Position numbers and translations under genes: made by a program. Shown here piece by piece: positions 33,291 to 42,686 of a stretch of 64,000 nt of DNA. The notes beneath the pieces were generated by a model. That model was given only the letters and a program-made list of their open reading frames with translations, was not told the DNA's origin and searched no databases. This DNA is from Williamsia faeni (GTDB lineage: Bacteria > Actinomycetota > Actinomycetes > Mycobacteriales > Mycobacteriaceae), in NCBI GenBank assembly GCA_003202005.1, contig QJJF01000002.1:310001-374000 (forward strand), in the 5' to 3' direction. The stretch's first letter is position 1. Every line of letters begins with the position of its first letter.

Positions 33291-33320
33291 AACCGAGCCC
33301 GCACACGCGGGCTCGGTTTT
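33291..33320. terminator. displaced native tRNA-Val terminator, also ending the minus-strand secreted-protein gene
   Basis: A perfect 12-bp stem AACCGAGCCCGC/GCGGGCTCGGTT with loop ACAC and a T-rich tail. On the plus strand it would have ended tRNA-Val before integration. On the minus strand it immediately follows the stop of the gene at 33319-34566. Confidence 0.8.
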
Positions 33321-34566
33321 ATTTGTGGTGGTAGCAACCCTGCCAGCCGAGATTCTCCAGCACGGACACCTCGCAGTAGATCGCCCGCGGGTAGTACTCA
33401 CCCATGGTCTCGGCCGGATCGGTGCCCGAGTCCTGCGAGGCCTGCACCGAGTACGGGTAGAAGGCCGGTGACGGCAGCATGTTCCGCAGGATGACCACCT
33501 TGTTCGGCACCGCGGTGTCGCCCCACGGGATGACGGTCACCGCCGGGTCGGCGGTCGTAGCCAAGTCGGACGGCGCGGCGATGACATAGGTGTAGTAACC
33601 GTCGGCGTCGAGGCCGGTCTGGTAGTCGGCAGCGCAGGCGACCACCGGGAAAGGCGCCACTTTGTCGTTCTGGCACATCGACCAATACCGCAGCGCCGCA
33701 CCGGGTTCACCGGGCGCGACGCCCGCGCGCGTGTTCGGGAACGACGGCGCTTTTCCGCGGATCACGGCAACCCGGCCCGGGCGGTAGGTCAGCCCCGCGG
33801 TCAAGTACTTGGTGTCGCCGTTCGGGAAGAGACCGGCCGTTGTGGTCGGGTTGACGAAGGTTGCCTCCGGCGTTCCGGGCGGAACTGCGTCTGCGGGAGC
33901 AGCCTCGAATACCCGATTCAAGATCCCGGCCCCCGGCTGGGAGCCGTTCCTCGAGCCGTCGGGGACGGCGCACGGGCTCAGCGGGATCGTCGCGCCACCG
34001 AGATGCATCGTCACGGTGGGGAGTGCCACGCTCCCGTTGGGTGAGCCCGGATCGTCGGGGACATAGATGCGGATGATGATGAAGCCCACGGGAACCCGCT
34101 GTACTCCGGCCGGCGGCAGGCCGCGGATCTCGTTGCGTGAGTGATCGGCCTCCCGATTGACCACCGTCGCCTGCCAGCTCCGGCCGGGCGATGACGGCCC
34201 GCCGGCGACGTAGGGGTTCGAACTCCCGGGATCCGGTCTGATCTGGTCATCTCGCAATGTGTCGACGGTGTCGAGGTTGGTGCCGTAGGTGTTCAGGGAG
34301 AAGTATCTGGCCTCGGGATACTGCCCGGTCAGGGTCAGGGAATCGCCGGTTCCGAGGACGTACGGCATCACCCAGTACGTGGCGTTGACGTCTGGGAACG
34401 CCACATTGCGCACGGAGGAATCGGTCATGAACTGCCACGCGCACACCGGACCGGGCGCGGTGCCCGGTGGTGTCGGCGCGGCGCCTGCGGTGGCGGATCC
34501 CATCATCGCGACGACCAGGACGGCCAGGACCCGTAGTGCGGTTCGGATCAGCATGTTCACCCGCAT
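33319..34566 (-). CDS. secreted hypothetical protein (415 aa)
   Basis: It begins with a clear Sec signal peptide (MRVNMLIRTALRVLAVLVVAM, cleavage near TAGAAP). The mature part is beta-rich with YWVMPYVLGTGDSLTLTGQYP, ARYFSLNTYG and GFIIIRIYVPDDP, and several Cys that could form disulfides. Homologs of this type occur in mycolata, but I cannot name a function. It is the first chromosomal gene after the element and reads toward it, with the shared terminator at its end. The gene of the DUF2461 protein precedes it on the same strand. Confidence 0.75.
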   Translation of the reverse strand: MRVNMLIRTALRVLAVLVVAMMGSATAGAAPTPPGTAPGPVCAWQFMTDSSVRNVAFPDVNATYWVMPYVLGTGDSLTLTGQYPEARYFSLNTYGTNLDTVDTLRDDQIRPDPGSSNPYVAGGPSSPGRSWQATVVNREADHSRNEIRGLPPAGVQRVPVGFIIIRIYVPDDPGSPNGSVALPTVTMHLGGATIPLSPCAVPDGSRNGSQPGAGILNRVFEAAPADAVPPGTPEATFVNPTTTAGLFPNGDTKYLTAGLTYRPGRVAVIRGKAPSFPNTRAGVAPGEPGAALRYWSMCQNDKVAPFPVVACAADYQTGLDADGYYTYVIAAPSDLATTADPAVTVIPWGDTAVPNKVVILRNMLPSPAFYPYSVQASQDSGTDPAETMGEYYPRAIYCEVSVLENLGWQGCYHHK

Positions 34567-34632
34567 ATTGTCGCCGGGACAGCGCGTGTCCCGTGGTGGG
34601 TTCGTTCAACTGACGAGCTGGAGCGGCATCGC

Positions 34633-35262
34633 TCATCCGTGACGCATCGCCCAATCGATGAGGGGTGTACCCGCTCTCCACTCGGTGCGCACGCGATCGA
34701 CGAGTTCTGGTGTGTGGATGAAGTCGGCAAACCCGAAGTCGCGGGTCGCGGTGAGGGTTTTGTGCCGCAGCAACGCGATCCGTGGATGGTTGACGTCCCA
34801 CCCGCGGGGCGCGGTCTTGAGCGCACTGCCGCCGATCTCCCACCCGTCCACCTGCAGTGTGTCGATGATTTCCTCCAGTTCGGGGCCGTGGAGGTCGTGG
34901 TCGATCGCGGCGCGCAGATTCGCCAGTCGTTCGGGCGGGGCGTCGTAGAACCCGACCGCGACCTTCACACCCGGCGCGCCGATCTGCACGTAGTAGCCGG
35001 TCGCCGGACCGACGGCGACAAACGCCCCCTGATGTGTCTTGTACGGGGTCTTGTCCTTGGCGAATCGAACATCCCGGTGGGGGCGGAACACCTTCGGTGG
35101 CCCGAACTCGTCGCTCAAGGCTTCGGCGAGCTGGTTCATCGGGCCTGCGACGGCCTGCTGGTACTGCTCTTTGTGCGCATCCCAGAACGTTCTGGAGTTG
35201 TCCTGCTCCAAGTCGTCGTAGAAGTCCAGTGCGGCCTCGGGGAATCCCTGAAAGCTCATCAC
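34633..35262 (-). CDS. DUF2461 (TIGR02453) family protein
   Basis: A 209-residue protein with the family landmarks FYDDLEQDNSRTFWDAHKE near the N-terminus, VFRPHRDVRFAKDKTPYKTH (about 60-80) and YYVQIGAPGVKVAVGFY. DUF2461 proteins are widespread; the role is not known. Full length, starts with tandem ATG codons at 35262, and is divergent from the acyl-CoA dehydrogenase pair. Confidence 0.85.
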   Translation of the reverse strand: MMSFQGFPEAALDFYDDLEQDNSRTFWDAHKEQYQQAVAGPMNQLAEALSDEFGPPKVFRPHRDVRFAKDKTPYKTHQGAFVAVGPATGYYVQIGAPGVKVAVGFYDAPPERLANLRAAIDHDLHGPELEEIIDTLQVDGWEIGGSALKTAPRGWDVNHPRIALLRHKTLTATRDFGFADFIHTPELVDRVRTEWRAGTPLIDWAMRHG

Positions 35263-35407
35263 CAGATGTTACGGGGCCGCGAGGTCGGTTTCACTTGCCT
35301 CGGCAGGCCCTGAGAGGCTACTAATTGAATTCTGGCGAGAATCGCGTTCTCGCTGAAAGAGATTTATGTATTCGCAGGGTGCGACCGAGGTAAGGACGTG
35401 CACGCCC

Positions 35408-36547
35408 ATGTTGTTGGAGCTGACTGACGATCAAGAGTTCTTCCGGGACACCACGGACCGGTTCCTCTCGGCCAAGGTGCCGGTTGCCGAACTCCGTCGT
35501 CTTCGGGATGACCCGATCGGGTATCCGTCGGACTACTGGCGTCAAGGCGCCGAGCTCGGCTGGACCAGCTTGCTGGTCGACGAATCACATGGGGGTGGAT
35601 CCATCAGCGGGTCCGGCCTCGCCGATCTCACGCTGGTGGCATTCGAGTTCGGTCGGCACGCCGCGCCCGGACCGTTGCTACCCACCAACGTTGTCGCCTC
35701 GCTGCTGAACACCCACGGTTCCGCCGAGCACGACGCGGTGCTCGAAGAACTCTTGGCGGGCACCGCGACCGCGGCCTGGGCGCTGGCCCGGCCGAACCCC
35801 AAGTCACTGCTGGCCGTCCCGGCCGTCGAGATCACCATCGACGGTGACGAGGTGGTCGTCCACGGGACCAAGCGACCCGTAGAAGCCGCCGCGTCCGCGG
35901 ACTATCTGCTGGTGGTCGGCCGCACCGGAGAAGGTCTGTCGCAGGTGCTCGTCCCGCGCAGCACCGCCGGAGTGACGGTCAAGCCCCTGCAGTCGGTCGA
36001 TCTCACCCGTCGCTACGCTGCCGTCGACTTCGACAACGTTCGGCTGCCGCTCTCGGCGCTGGTCGGTGAACCGGGCCAGGCTCGCGCCGATGTCACCCGC
36101 GGATGCGAACTGGCGATCGTGATCAGCCTCGCCGAGTCGGTGGGCGCCATGCAATCGGCGTTCGACATGACCCTCGAGTGGGCGTTCGACCGCTACTCCT
36201 TCGGGCGCGCGCTGGCCTCCTACCAGGAGATCAAGCATCGTTTCGCCGACATGAAGATGTGGCTCGAAGCCAGTCATGCCGCCGCCGACGCCGCCGCCGC
36301 AGCGGTTGCTGCGCAAACGCCGAACTCTGCCGAAGTCGTCAGTGCCGCAAAGGCATACATCGGTCACTACGGCGAAGAGCTCATGCAGGATTGCGTGCAG
36401 ATCCACGGTGGAATCGGTGTCACGTTCGAACACGACCTGCACCTGTTCAGCCGACGCGCGAGCGCCAATCGATCCACCTTTGGAACACCTGCCGATCACC
36501 GGCAACGCCTTGCCGATATCGCCCTGCGCCAGGAGGCCACGGTATGA
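35408..36547 (+). CDS. acyl-CoA dehydrogenase family protein (FadE type, small subunit)
   Basis: A 379-residue flavoprotein of the ACAD fold. The N-terminal helical domain starts LLELTDDQEFFRDTTDRFL; the C-terminal domain has FDRYSFGRALASYQEIKHRFADM and the QIHGGIGVTFEHDLHLFSRRA signature. The ATG at 35408 fits the family start better than upstream in-frame codons. It overlaps the second dehydrogenase by 4 nt (ATGA). Such tandem pairs in actinobacteria often form heterotetramers acting on CoA thioesters of sterols or branched acids. Substrate unknown. Confidence 0.85.
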   Translation: MLLELTDDQEFFRDTTDRFLSAKVPVAELRRLRDDPIGYPSDYWRQGAELGWTSLLVDESHGGGSISGSGLADLTLVAFEFGRHAAPGPLLPTNVVASLLNTHGSAEHDAVLEELLAGTATAAWALARPNPKSLLAVPAVEITIDGDEVVVHGTKRPVEAAASADYLLVVGRTGEGLSQVLVPRSTAGVTVKPLQSVDLTRRYAAVDFDNVRLPLSALVGEPGQARADVTRGCELAIVISLAESVGAMQSAFDMTLEWAFDRYSFGRALASYQEIKHRFADMKMWLEASHAAADAAAAAVAAQTPNSAEVVSAAKAYIGHYGEELMQDCVQIHGGIGVTFEHDLHLFSRRASANRSTFGTPADHRQRLADIALRQEATV

Positions 36548-37827
36548 CCGCCCCGAAGTCCAGTACCGACAACGACATCGAATCCGTCGAGGCTTTCGGC
36601 GCCCGCGCCCGCGCCTGGATCCAGGACAACCTGAAACGGTCCGACCCCAAGGCTCATATCGGAGTGATGCGTGTCGAGGGCAGTGACGAGGAGGAAGTCG
36701 CACTCGTCGCTCGCGAGCGCGAGGTCCAGCGGATGTTCTACGACGCCGGATTCGCCGGTATCTGCATCCCGCGCGAGTACGGCGGCCGTGGCCTGACCCG
36801 GGCGCACCTCAAAGCGTTCGACGATGCGCTCGGCGGCTACGAATATCCCGCCCGACTGCAGTCGCCGACCTTTGCCCCCTGCGTGGGAGTGCTGCTCGAC
36901 TACGGCACCGAAGAGCAGAAGAAGCAGCACATCCCCGCCATCTTGAAGGGCGAAGAGATCTGGATGCAGTTCCTCTCCGAGCCCAGCGGCGGTTCCGACG
37001 TGGCCGGCGCTCTCACCACCGCGGTGAGGGACGGCGACGAGTGGGTACTCAACGGGTCGAAGATCTGGACCACCGGCGCTTGGTGGTCGGACTGGGCGCT
37101 GTGCCTGGCCCGCACCAACTGGGATGTACCGAAGCATCGCGGCCTCACCGTCTTCATGCTGCCGCTGCGTCAGCCCGGTATCGAGGTGCACCGCATCGAA
37201 CTCCTCAACGGTTCGCGGGAGTTCTGCCAGGAGTACATGACCGACGTGCGGGTTCCGGACAGCGATCGGGTCGGCGAGATCGACAACGGCTGGAAAGTCG
37301 GCACCGGCTGGATGTTCCATGAACGGATGGCCCATCACTCGCCGTATACGACGATGCCTGCCGGTTCGGCCCGTGGTGGTTCACGTGTGCCCGAACTGAT
37401 CGAGGTGCTCGGCGATTCCGGTCGGACCGACGATCCGATCGGCCGTGACCTGATCGGTGAGGCCCGGATGTTCGACATCGTGAAAGACGCACTTCAGCAG
37501 CGTGTTTCGCAGGGTATCGCCAAGAGGACCATCTCCGATCAGGCGGCGAGCCTCGCGCGCTTGATGGCCGGGGTCGCCGCCGTCCGCTGGACGTCGATCG
37601 GCTACGAGCTCACCGAAGCCAACGGCGCCGCCTGGGACAGCGACGACGGTGCGGTGGCCGACCGCGCCGTGGACAACTTGATGCGTCAGGTCTCCACGAT
37701 CGCCGGCGGAACCACCGAGATGGCGCGCAACGCGATCAGTGAACGTCTCCTGGGGATGCCGCGTGAGCACACCCACGACGTGAACCTGGCGTTCCGGGAT
37801 GTTCCGAGAGGCCGATCCGGAAGCTGA
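36544..37827 (+). CDS. acyl-CoA dehydrogenase family protein (FadE type, large subunit)
   Basis: A 427-residue ACAD. It shows GICIPREYGGRGLTRAHLKAF, the FAD/substrate loop WMQFLSEPSGGSDVAGALT, DEWVLNGSKIWTTGAWWSDW, and a C-terminal IAGGTTEMARNAISERLLGMP. These are hallmark FadE motifs. Started at the ATG of the ATGA overlap with the upstream dehydrogenase, it is the second half of a probable alpha2-beta2 enzyme. Reaction: FAD-dependent alpha,beta-desaturation of an acyl-CoA. Confidence 0.87.
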   Translation: MTAPKSSTDNDIESVEAFGARARAWIQDNLKRSDPKAHIGVMRVEGSDEEEVALVAREREVQRMFYDAGFAGICIPREYGGRGLTRAHLKAFDDALGGYEYPARLQSPTFAPCVGVLLDYGTEEQKKQHIPAILKGEEIWMQFLSEPSGGSDVAGALTTAVRDGDEWVLNGSKIWTTGAWWSDWALCLARTNWDVPKHRGLTVFMLPLRQPGIEVHRIELLNGSREFCQEYMTDVRVPDSDRVGEIDNGWKVGTGWMFHERMAHHSPYTTMPAGSARGGSRVPELIEVLGDSGRTDDPIGRDLIGEARMFDIVKDALQQRVSQGIAKRTISDQAASLARLMAGVAAVRWTSIGYELTEANGAAWDSDDGAVADRAVDNLMRQVSTIAGGTTEMARNAISERLLGMPREHTHDVNLAFRDVPRGRSGS

Positions 37828-37885
37828 GACCGCCGGTTGCCGGATTCCGTAAGGTTGTCACCAGCGATCCCGAAGTGGAGGCAAT

Positions 37886-38311
37886 GTGGATCAAGGTGAA
37901 GCCGAACGTGGCGGAATCCTGCACGCGATTTCGAACAAGCGCAACGAGATTCGGCACCGGCGCACACTCAACCTGACCTACCGCATCATTGTCGGCGTCG
38001 TCGGCACCCTGGTGCTGGCGGTGGGAATCGTGGCGATTCCGTATCCGGGACCGGGCTGGCTGATCGTGTTCGCCGGCCTGGGCATCCTGGCAACAGAGTT
38101 CGCGTGGGCGCATCGGTTGCTGACGTTCGCCAAGGGGAAGTACGACGCGTGGATGGACTGGGTCAAAGAGCAGCACTGGTCGGTCAAGGCACTACTGGCG
38201 CTGGCGACCTTTGCGATCGTCCTCGGCACCATGTGGTTGCTCGGTGCCCTGGAGTTGGCCGCCGGCTGGGTCGGTATCGAGTGGGCGTGGTTGCAGAGCC
38301 CGATTCTGTGA
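37886..38311 (+). CDS. PGPGW-motif membrane protein (TIGR02611 family)
   Basis: A 141-residue integral membrane protein. Transmembrane segments are near 30-50 (TYRIIVGVVGTLVLAVGIVAI) and about 100-125. The diagnostic PYPGPGW motif falls between, followed by LIVFAGLGILATEFAWA. The GTG at 37886 has GGAGG 4 nt upstream. The role of the family is unknown. It lies between the dehydrogenase pair and thrS. Confidence 0.8.
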   Translation: MDQGEAERGGILHAISNKRNEIRHRRTLNLTYRIIVGVVGTLVLAVGIVAIPYPGPGWLIVFAGLGILATEFAWAHRLLTFAKGKYDAWMDWVKEQHWSVKALLALATFAIVLGTMWLLGALELAAGWVGIEWAWLQSPIL

Positions 38312-38434
38312 CACATCTTCCGCCTCCCGGCACCGGAGGTGGGTCCGCCGGGTGGTCGGCATTACGATCATGGATTGACATGGAACCCGGTTCGAATCGG
38401 CCGGGTGGGGTTTGATTCGACAAGGAGTGTCCAG

Positions 38435-40504
38435 GTGCCAGAAATTCCCGTTGCCGGTCCATCAGCCACGATCACGGTGGCGGCCGGGACCACTGCGGGT
38501 GCGGCACTGCGCGACAGTGGACACCCCAACAAGGGTCCCGAGGCCATTGTCGTCGTGCGTGATGCCGACGGCACCCTGCGTGACCTGTCCTGGGCTCCCG
38601 AGGCCGACGCCGTGGTCGAACCCGTTGCCGCCAACACCGAAGACGGCCGCAGTGTCATCCGGCATTCCGCGGCCCACGTGCTGGCCCAAGCCGTGCAGGA
38701 CCTGAACCCGAAGGCCAAGCTGGGCATCGGCCCACCGATCGAGAACGGCTTCTACTACGACTTCGACGTCGAGGAGCCCTTCACGCCCGAGAACCTGACG
38801 GCGCTCGAGAAGAAGATGAAGCAGATCATCAAGTCCGGTCAGCGCTTCTCGCGTCGGGTCTACGACTCGCTGGACCAGGCCAAGGAAGAGCTGGCCGACG
38901 AGCCGTACAAGCTCGAACTGGTCGACGACAAGGGTTCGGCCGACGACCCCGAGATCATGGAGGTCGGCGGGGGAGAACTCACCGCCTACGACAACCTCAA
39001 CCCGCGGACCGGCGAAAAGATCTGGGGCGATCTGTGCCGCGGCCCGCACGTGCCGACCACCAAATACATCACCGCCTTCAAACTGACCCGCAGCTCGGCC
39101 GCCTACTGGCGCGGCAACCAGGACAACGCCGACCTGCAGCGTGTCTACGGCACCGCCTGGGAGTCCGCCGAGGCGCAGGACGCCTATCTCGAACTGCTCG
39201 CCGAGGCCGAGAAGCGCGACCACCGCCGGCTGGGTGCCGAACTCGATCTCTTCAGCTTCCCCGACGCGCTCGGTTCCGGCCTGCCGGTGTTCCACCCCAA
39301 GGGCGGCATCATCCGCAAGGAACTCGAGGATTACTCCCGGCAGCGTCACACCGATGAGGGCTACGAGTTCGTCAACACGCCGCACATCACCAAGAGCCAT
39401 CTCTACGAGATCTCCGGCCACCTCGACTGGTACCGCGACGGGATGTACCCGGCGATGCACCTCGACGCCGAGCTCGACGAGAACGGTGAGGTGCGCAAAC
39501 CCGGCCAGGATTACTACCTGAAGCCGATGAACTGCCCGATGCACAACCTGATCTTCAACGCGCGGGGTCGCTCCTACCGGGAACTGCCGTTGCGGCTGTT
39601 CGAGTTCGGTTCGGTGTACCGCTACGAGAAGTCGGGTGTCGTCCACGGCCTGACCCGTGTGCGCGGCATGACGCAGGACGACGCCCACATCTACTGCACC
39701 AAAGAGCAGATGCGCGGCGAGCTGACCTCCACGCTGAACTTCGTACTCGGTCTGCTCAAGGACTACGGCCTCGACGACTTCTACCTCGAACTCTCGACCC
39801 GCAACCCCGACAAGTTCGTCGGTTCGGATGAGATCTGGGACGAGGCGACAGCCACCCTCGCCGAGGTCGGCGAAGCCTCCGGACTGCGTCTGGTGCCCGA
39901 CCCGGGCGGCGCCGCCTTCTACGGCCCGAAGATCTCCGTCCAGGTCAAGGACGCGCTCGGCCGCAACTGGCAGATGTCGACGATTCAGCTCGACTTCAAC
40001 CTGCCCGAGCGGTTCGAGATGGAGTACACCGGATCCGACGGTTCCAAGCACCGCCCGGTGATGATCCACCGTGCACTGTTCGGATCCATCGAACGGTTCT
40101 TCGGTGTGCTTACCGAGCACTACGCGGGTGCCTTCCCCGCCTGGCTGTCGCCGGTGCAGGTCGTCGGGATCCCGGTGGCCGACGCCTTCGTGCCGCATCT
40201 GGAAGGTGTTGTGGGACAGCTCAAGTCGAATGGAATCAGAGCCGAGGTCGATCAGTCCGACGACCGGATGCAGAAGAAGATCCGCAACCACACCACGGGC
40301 AAGGTCCCGTTCATGCTGCTGGCCGGCGAGCGCGACGTCGAGGCGGGTGCGGTGAGCTTCCGCTTCCGCGACGGCACCCAGGTCAACGGCATACCCGTGG
40401 CCGAAGCGGTCCGCATCATCACCGAGTGGGTCCGTGCCCGTCGCAACGAGTCACCGACAGCAGCTCTGATCGACGGTTCAGGGCGCAGCGAGGCGCCCGC
40501 GTGA
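38435..40504 (+). CDS. thrS: threonyl-tRNA synthetase
   Basis: A 689-residue class II synthetase with TGS domain (1-65), editing domain including [14 protein letters not shown], catalytic core with motif 1 (IIRKELEDY), motif 2 ([23 protein letters not shown]) and the Zn-binding NCPMHN Cys, motif 3 near [11 protein letters not shown], and an anticodon-binding C-terminus. I chose the GTG at 38435 because AAGGAG lies 7 nt upstream. It heads the operon with the HIT, pgsA, patA and pimA genes, in the same order as Rv2614c-Rv2610c. Confidence 0.95.
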   Translation: MPEIPVAGPSATITVAAGTTAGAALRDSGHPNKGPEAIVVVRDADGTLRDLSWAPEADAVVEPVAANTEDGRSVIRHSAAHVLAQAVQDLNPKAKLGIGPPIENGFYYDFDVEEPFTPENLTALEKKMKQIIKSGQRFSRRVYDSLDQAKEELADEPYKLELVDDKGSADDPEIMEVGGGELTAYDNLNPRTGEKIWGDLCRGPHVPTTKYITAFKLTRSSAAYWRGNQDNADLQRVYGTAWESAEAQDAYLELLAEAEKRDHRRLGAELDLFSFPDALGSGLPVFHPKGGIIRKELEDYSRQRHTDEGYEFVNTPHITKSHLYEISGHLDWYRDGMYPAMHLDAELDENGEVRKPGQDYYLKPMNCPMHNLIFNARGRSYRELPLRLFEFGSVYRYEKSGVVHGLTRVRGMTQDDAHIYCTKEQMRGELTSTLNFVLGLLKDYGLDDFYLELSTRNPDKFVGSDEIWDEATATLAEVGEASGLRLVPDPGGAAFYGPKISVQVKDALGRNWQMSTIQLDFNLPERFEMEYTGSDGSKHRPVMIHRALFGSIERFFGVLTEHYAGAFPAWLSPVQVVGIPVADAFVPHLEGVVGQLKSNGIRAEVDQSDDRMQKKIRNHTTGKVPFMLLAGERDVEAGAVSFRFRDGTQVNGIPVAEAVRIITEWVRARRNESPTAALIDGSGRSEAPA

Positions 40505-41064
40505 TCCGCGACGAGGGGCCGGGGCAACCCGATCGCCTGCAGCGGCTGTGGAGCCCACACCGCATGTCCTACATCACCGCGGCACCGCGCGCCGCGTCCG
40601 GCAGCGGTGACGACGCCGAATCCTCGGCGAAGTCGGTGCATCCGTTCATCGACATCCCCCGGATGTCGGACGAGGCCGGTCTCATGGTCGCCCGCGGCGA
40701 TACGGTGTACGCGGTCCTGAACCTCTACCCGTACAACCCCGGACACGCGATGATCGTGCCGTACCGGCAGGTCGCCGACCTCGAGGATCTCACCGAGGCC
40801 GAGAGCCGCGAGCTGATGGTGTTCACCCAGAAGATGATTCGTGCCATCAAGTCGGTGTCCAATCCCGACGCGTTCAACGTCGGCCTCAATCTCGGGACCG
40901 CCGCGGGCGGTTCGCTCGCCGAACACCTGCACCAGCACGTGGTGCCGAGGTGGGGTGGCGACGCCAACTTCATCACCGTGATCGGTGAGACCAAGGTGAT
41001 GCCGCAGCTGCTCCGCGACACCAGGGCGCTGCTGGCGGAAGCCTGGCTGAAGCTGCAGGATTGA
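40501..41064 (+). CDS. HIT-domain hydrolase/phosphorylase (Rv2613c-like)
   Basis: A 187-residue HIT protein. The core has [19 protein letters not shown] and the catalytic histidine triad [10 protein letters not shown] near residue 140. The M. tuberculosis ortholog Rv2613c acts as an Ap4A phosphorylase, so nucleotide-polyphosphate breakdown is the likely role. It starts with GTG at 40501 overlapping the thrS stop (GTGA). Position between thrS and pgsA matches mycobacteria. Confidence 0.9.
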   Translation: MIRDEGPGQPDRLQRLWSPHRMSYITAAPRAASGSGDDAESSAKSVHPFIDIPRMSDEAGLMVARGDTVYAVLNLYPYNPGHAMIVPYRQVADLEDLTEAESRELMVFTQKMIRAIKSVSNPDAFNVGLNLGTAAGGSLAEHLHQHVVPRWGGDANFITVIGETKVMPQLLRDTRALLAEAWLKLQD

Positions 41065-41112
41065 CGGCCGAAATCCGATGAAGAATTTTCAGATGGAGAG
41101 CGTGCAGAGTTT

Positions 41113-41769
41113 ATGTTGAGTGTGCTGGGACGCGCGTCGGTGTCGAAGGTCACCCTTCCGCTGGGCCGGGCGCTGATCAAGACCGGCCTGACGCCCGATG
41201 CCATGACGATGTTCGGTACCGCCGCGACCATCGCGGCCGCGGTCACGCTGATGCCGATGGGTTACCTGTTCGTCGGCACGTTGGTGATCTGGTTCTTCGT
41301 GATGTTCGACATGCTCGACGGCGCGATGGCGCGGGCCCGGGGCGGCGGCACGAAGTTCGGTGCCGTGCTCGACTCGACCTGCGACCGTCTCGCGGACGGC
41401 GCGATCTTCGCCGGCCTGGGCTGGTGGTGCCTCGTGGAGGAACCGAGCAAACCGCTATTCATCGCGACGATGATCTGCCTGGTCACCTCGCAGGTGATCT
41501 CGTATGCCAAGGCGCGCGCCGAGGCCAGTGGCCTCAACGGCGACGGTGGCCTCATCGAGCGTCCCGACCGTCTGGTCATCGTCCTGGTCGGTACCGGGCT
41601 GACCGGCCTCGGACTGCCGTGGGCCATTCACATCGCGATGTGGGCACTGGCCGTCGGCAGCGTGATCACCGTCTTCCAGCGGATGTGGTCGGTGTACAAG
41701 TCGCCCGGTGCCACCGATCTGATTCCGATCCCGGCCCCGGCTCCGAAAACCGGCGGGCCGACGGAGTGA
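41113..41769 (+). CDS. pgsA: phosphatidylinositol phosphate synthase (CDP-alcohol phosphatidyltransferase)
   Basis: A 218-residue membrane enzyme. The CDP-alcohol signature DMLDGAMARA then FGAVLDSTCDR (about 66-92) gives the D-DG-AR-G-D-D residues that bind metal and CDP. About six hydrophobic segments. In mycolata this enzyme (PgsA1/PIPS) joins CDP-diacylglycerol to inositol phosphate, the first step toward PI, PIMs and lipoarabinomannan. It precedes patA with a GTGA overlap, then pimA, so the operon makes PIM1 and its acylated form. Confidence 0.93.
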   Translation: MLSVLGRASVSKVTLPLGRALIKTGLTPDAMTMFGTAATIAAAVTLMPMGYLFVGTLVIWFFVMFDMLDGAMARARGGGTKFGAVLDSTCDRLADGAIFAGLGWWCLVEEPSKPLFIATMICLVTSQVISYAKARAEASGLNGDGGLIERPDRLVIVLVGTGLTGLGLPWAIHIAMWALAVGSVITVFQRMWSVYKSPGATDLIPIPAPAPKTGGPTE

Positions 41770-42686
41770 GCGGTGCCGTCGAACGGCTGGCCGATGTCGG
41801 CTACGCCGCCGGCTGGTCGCTGGTCCGGCATCTGCCCGAAGGCCTCGCCCGCGGGATCTTCGATGGCGTCGGCACCGTGGCGGGTAGGCGCGGCGGCGGT
41901 CCTGACCAGCTCCGGAAGAATCTGGCCCGGGTCCTGCGCTGCGATCCCGTCGAGGTGCCCGACGACTTGATGCGTGACGCGATGCGTTCGTATGCCCGCT
42001 ACTGGCGGGAGGCGTTTCGCCTGCCGTCGATGGACATGGCCACCGCGGCGTCGCGCGTATGCATGCCCGATGCCGACCAGGACCGTTTCCGGACTGCCCT
42101 CGACAAGGGCAAGGGACTGATATTCGCGTTGCCCCATTCCGGCAACTGGGATGCGGCGGGCGTGTGGCTCGTGCAGAACGTGGGGGAGTTCTCGACTGTT
42201 GCCGAACGCCTGAAGCCGGACACGTTGTTCGAGCGTTTCGTCCGCTACCGGGAGAGCCTGGGCTTCGAGATCTTCCCGCTCAGCGGTGGCCAGACGCCGC
42301 CCTACCAACAGCTGACGGCGCGCCTTCGGTCCGGAGGTGTGGTGTGCTTGCTGGGTGAGCGCGATCTCGCCAAACACGGTGTCCCGGTGACGTTCTTCGG
42401 AGAACAGACCCGGATGCCCGCCGGGCCGGCCAAATTGGCCATCGAGACCGGTGCCGCGCTGATCCCGGTGCATCACTGGTTCACCGGCCCCGAGACCTCT
42501 CAGATCTCGTGCGGCGAGCCGCTCGACACCTCCGGCGGCATCGAGGCGACCACACAGGCACTGGCAGATGTGTTCGAGACCAACATCGCCGCGCACCCAT
42601 CGGACTGGCACATGCTTCAGCCGCTGTGGGAGGCAGACTGGTCGCAGAGCCGACGTCGCCTCATCGAGGAGGGTGGAAGCCGATGA
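41766..42686 (+). CDS. patA: phosphatidylinositol mannoside acyltransferase
   Basis: A 306-residue member of the LpxL/HtrB-like acyltransferase family. HSGNWD (about residue 125) is the HX4D-type catalytic motif; LLGERDL and TRMPAGPAKLAIETGAALIPV follow as in Rv2611c. It transfers palmitate from palmitoyl-CoA to the 6-position of the mannose of PIM1/PIM2 at the inner membrane face. The GTG at 41766 overlaps the pgsA stop and its own stop overlaps pimA (ATGA). Confidence 0.9.
   Translation: MSGAVERLADVGYAAGWSLVRHLPEGLARGIFDGVGTVAGRRGGGPDQLRKNLARVLRCDPVEVPDDLMRDAMRSYARYWREAFRLPSMDMATAASRVCMPDADQDRFRTALDKGKGLIFALPHSGNWDAAGVWLVQNVGEFSTVAERLKPDTLFERFVRYRESLGFEIFPLSGGQTPPYQQLTARLRSGGVVCLLGERDLAKHGVPVTFFGEQTRMPAGPAKLAIETGAALIPVHHWFTGPETSQISCGEPLDTSGGIEATTQALADVFETNIAAHPSDWHMLQPLWEADWSQSRRRLIEEGGSR

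Noticed and set aside
38462-40291. Very long open frame on the minus strand opposite thrS
   Set aside because: It mirrors the GC-rich third-position pattern of thrS; low-complexity V/G/L/R content, no start signal and no family motifs.
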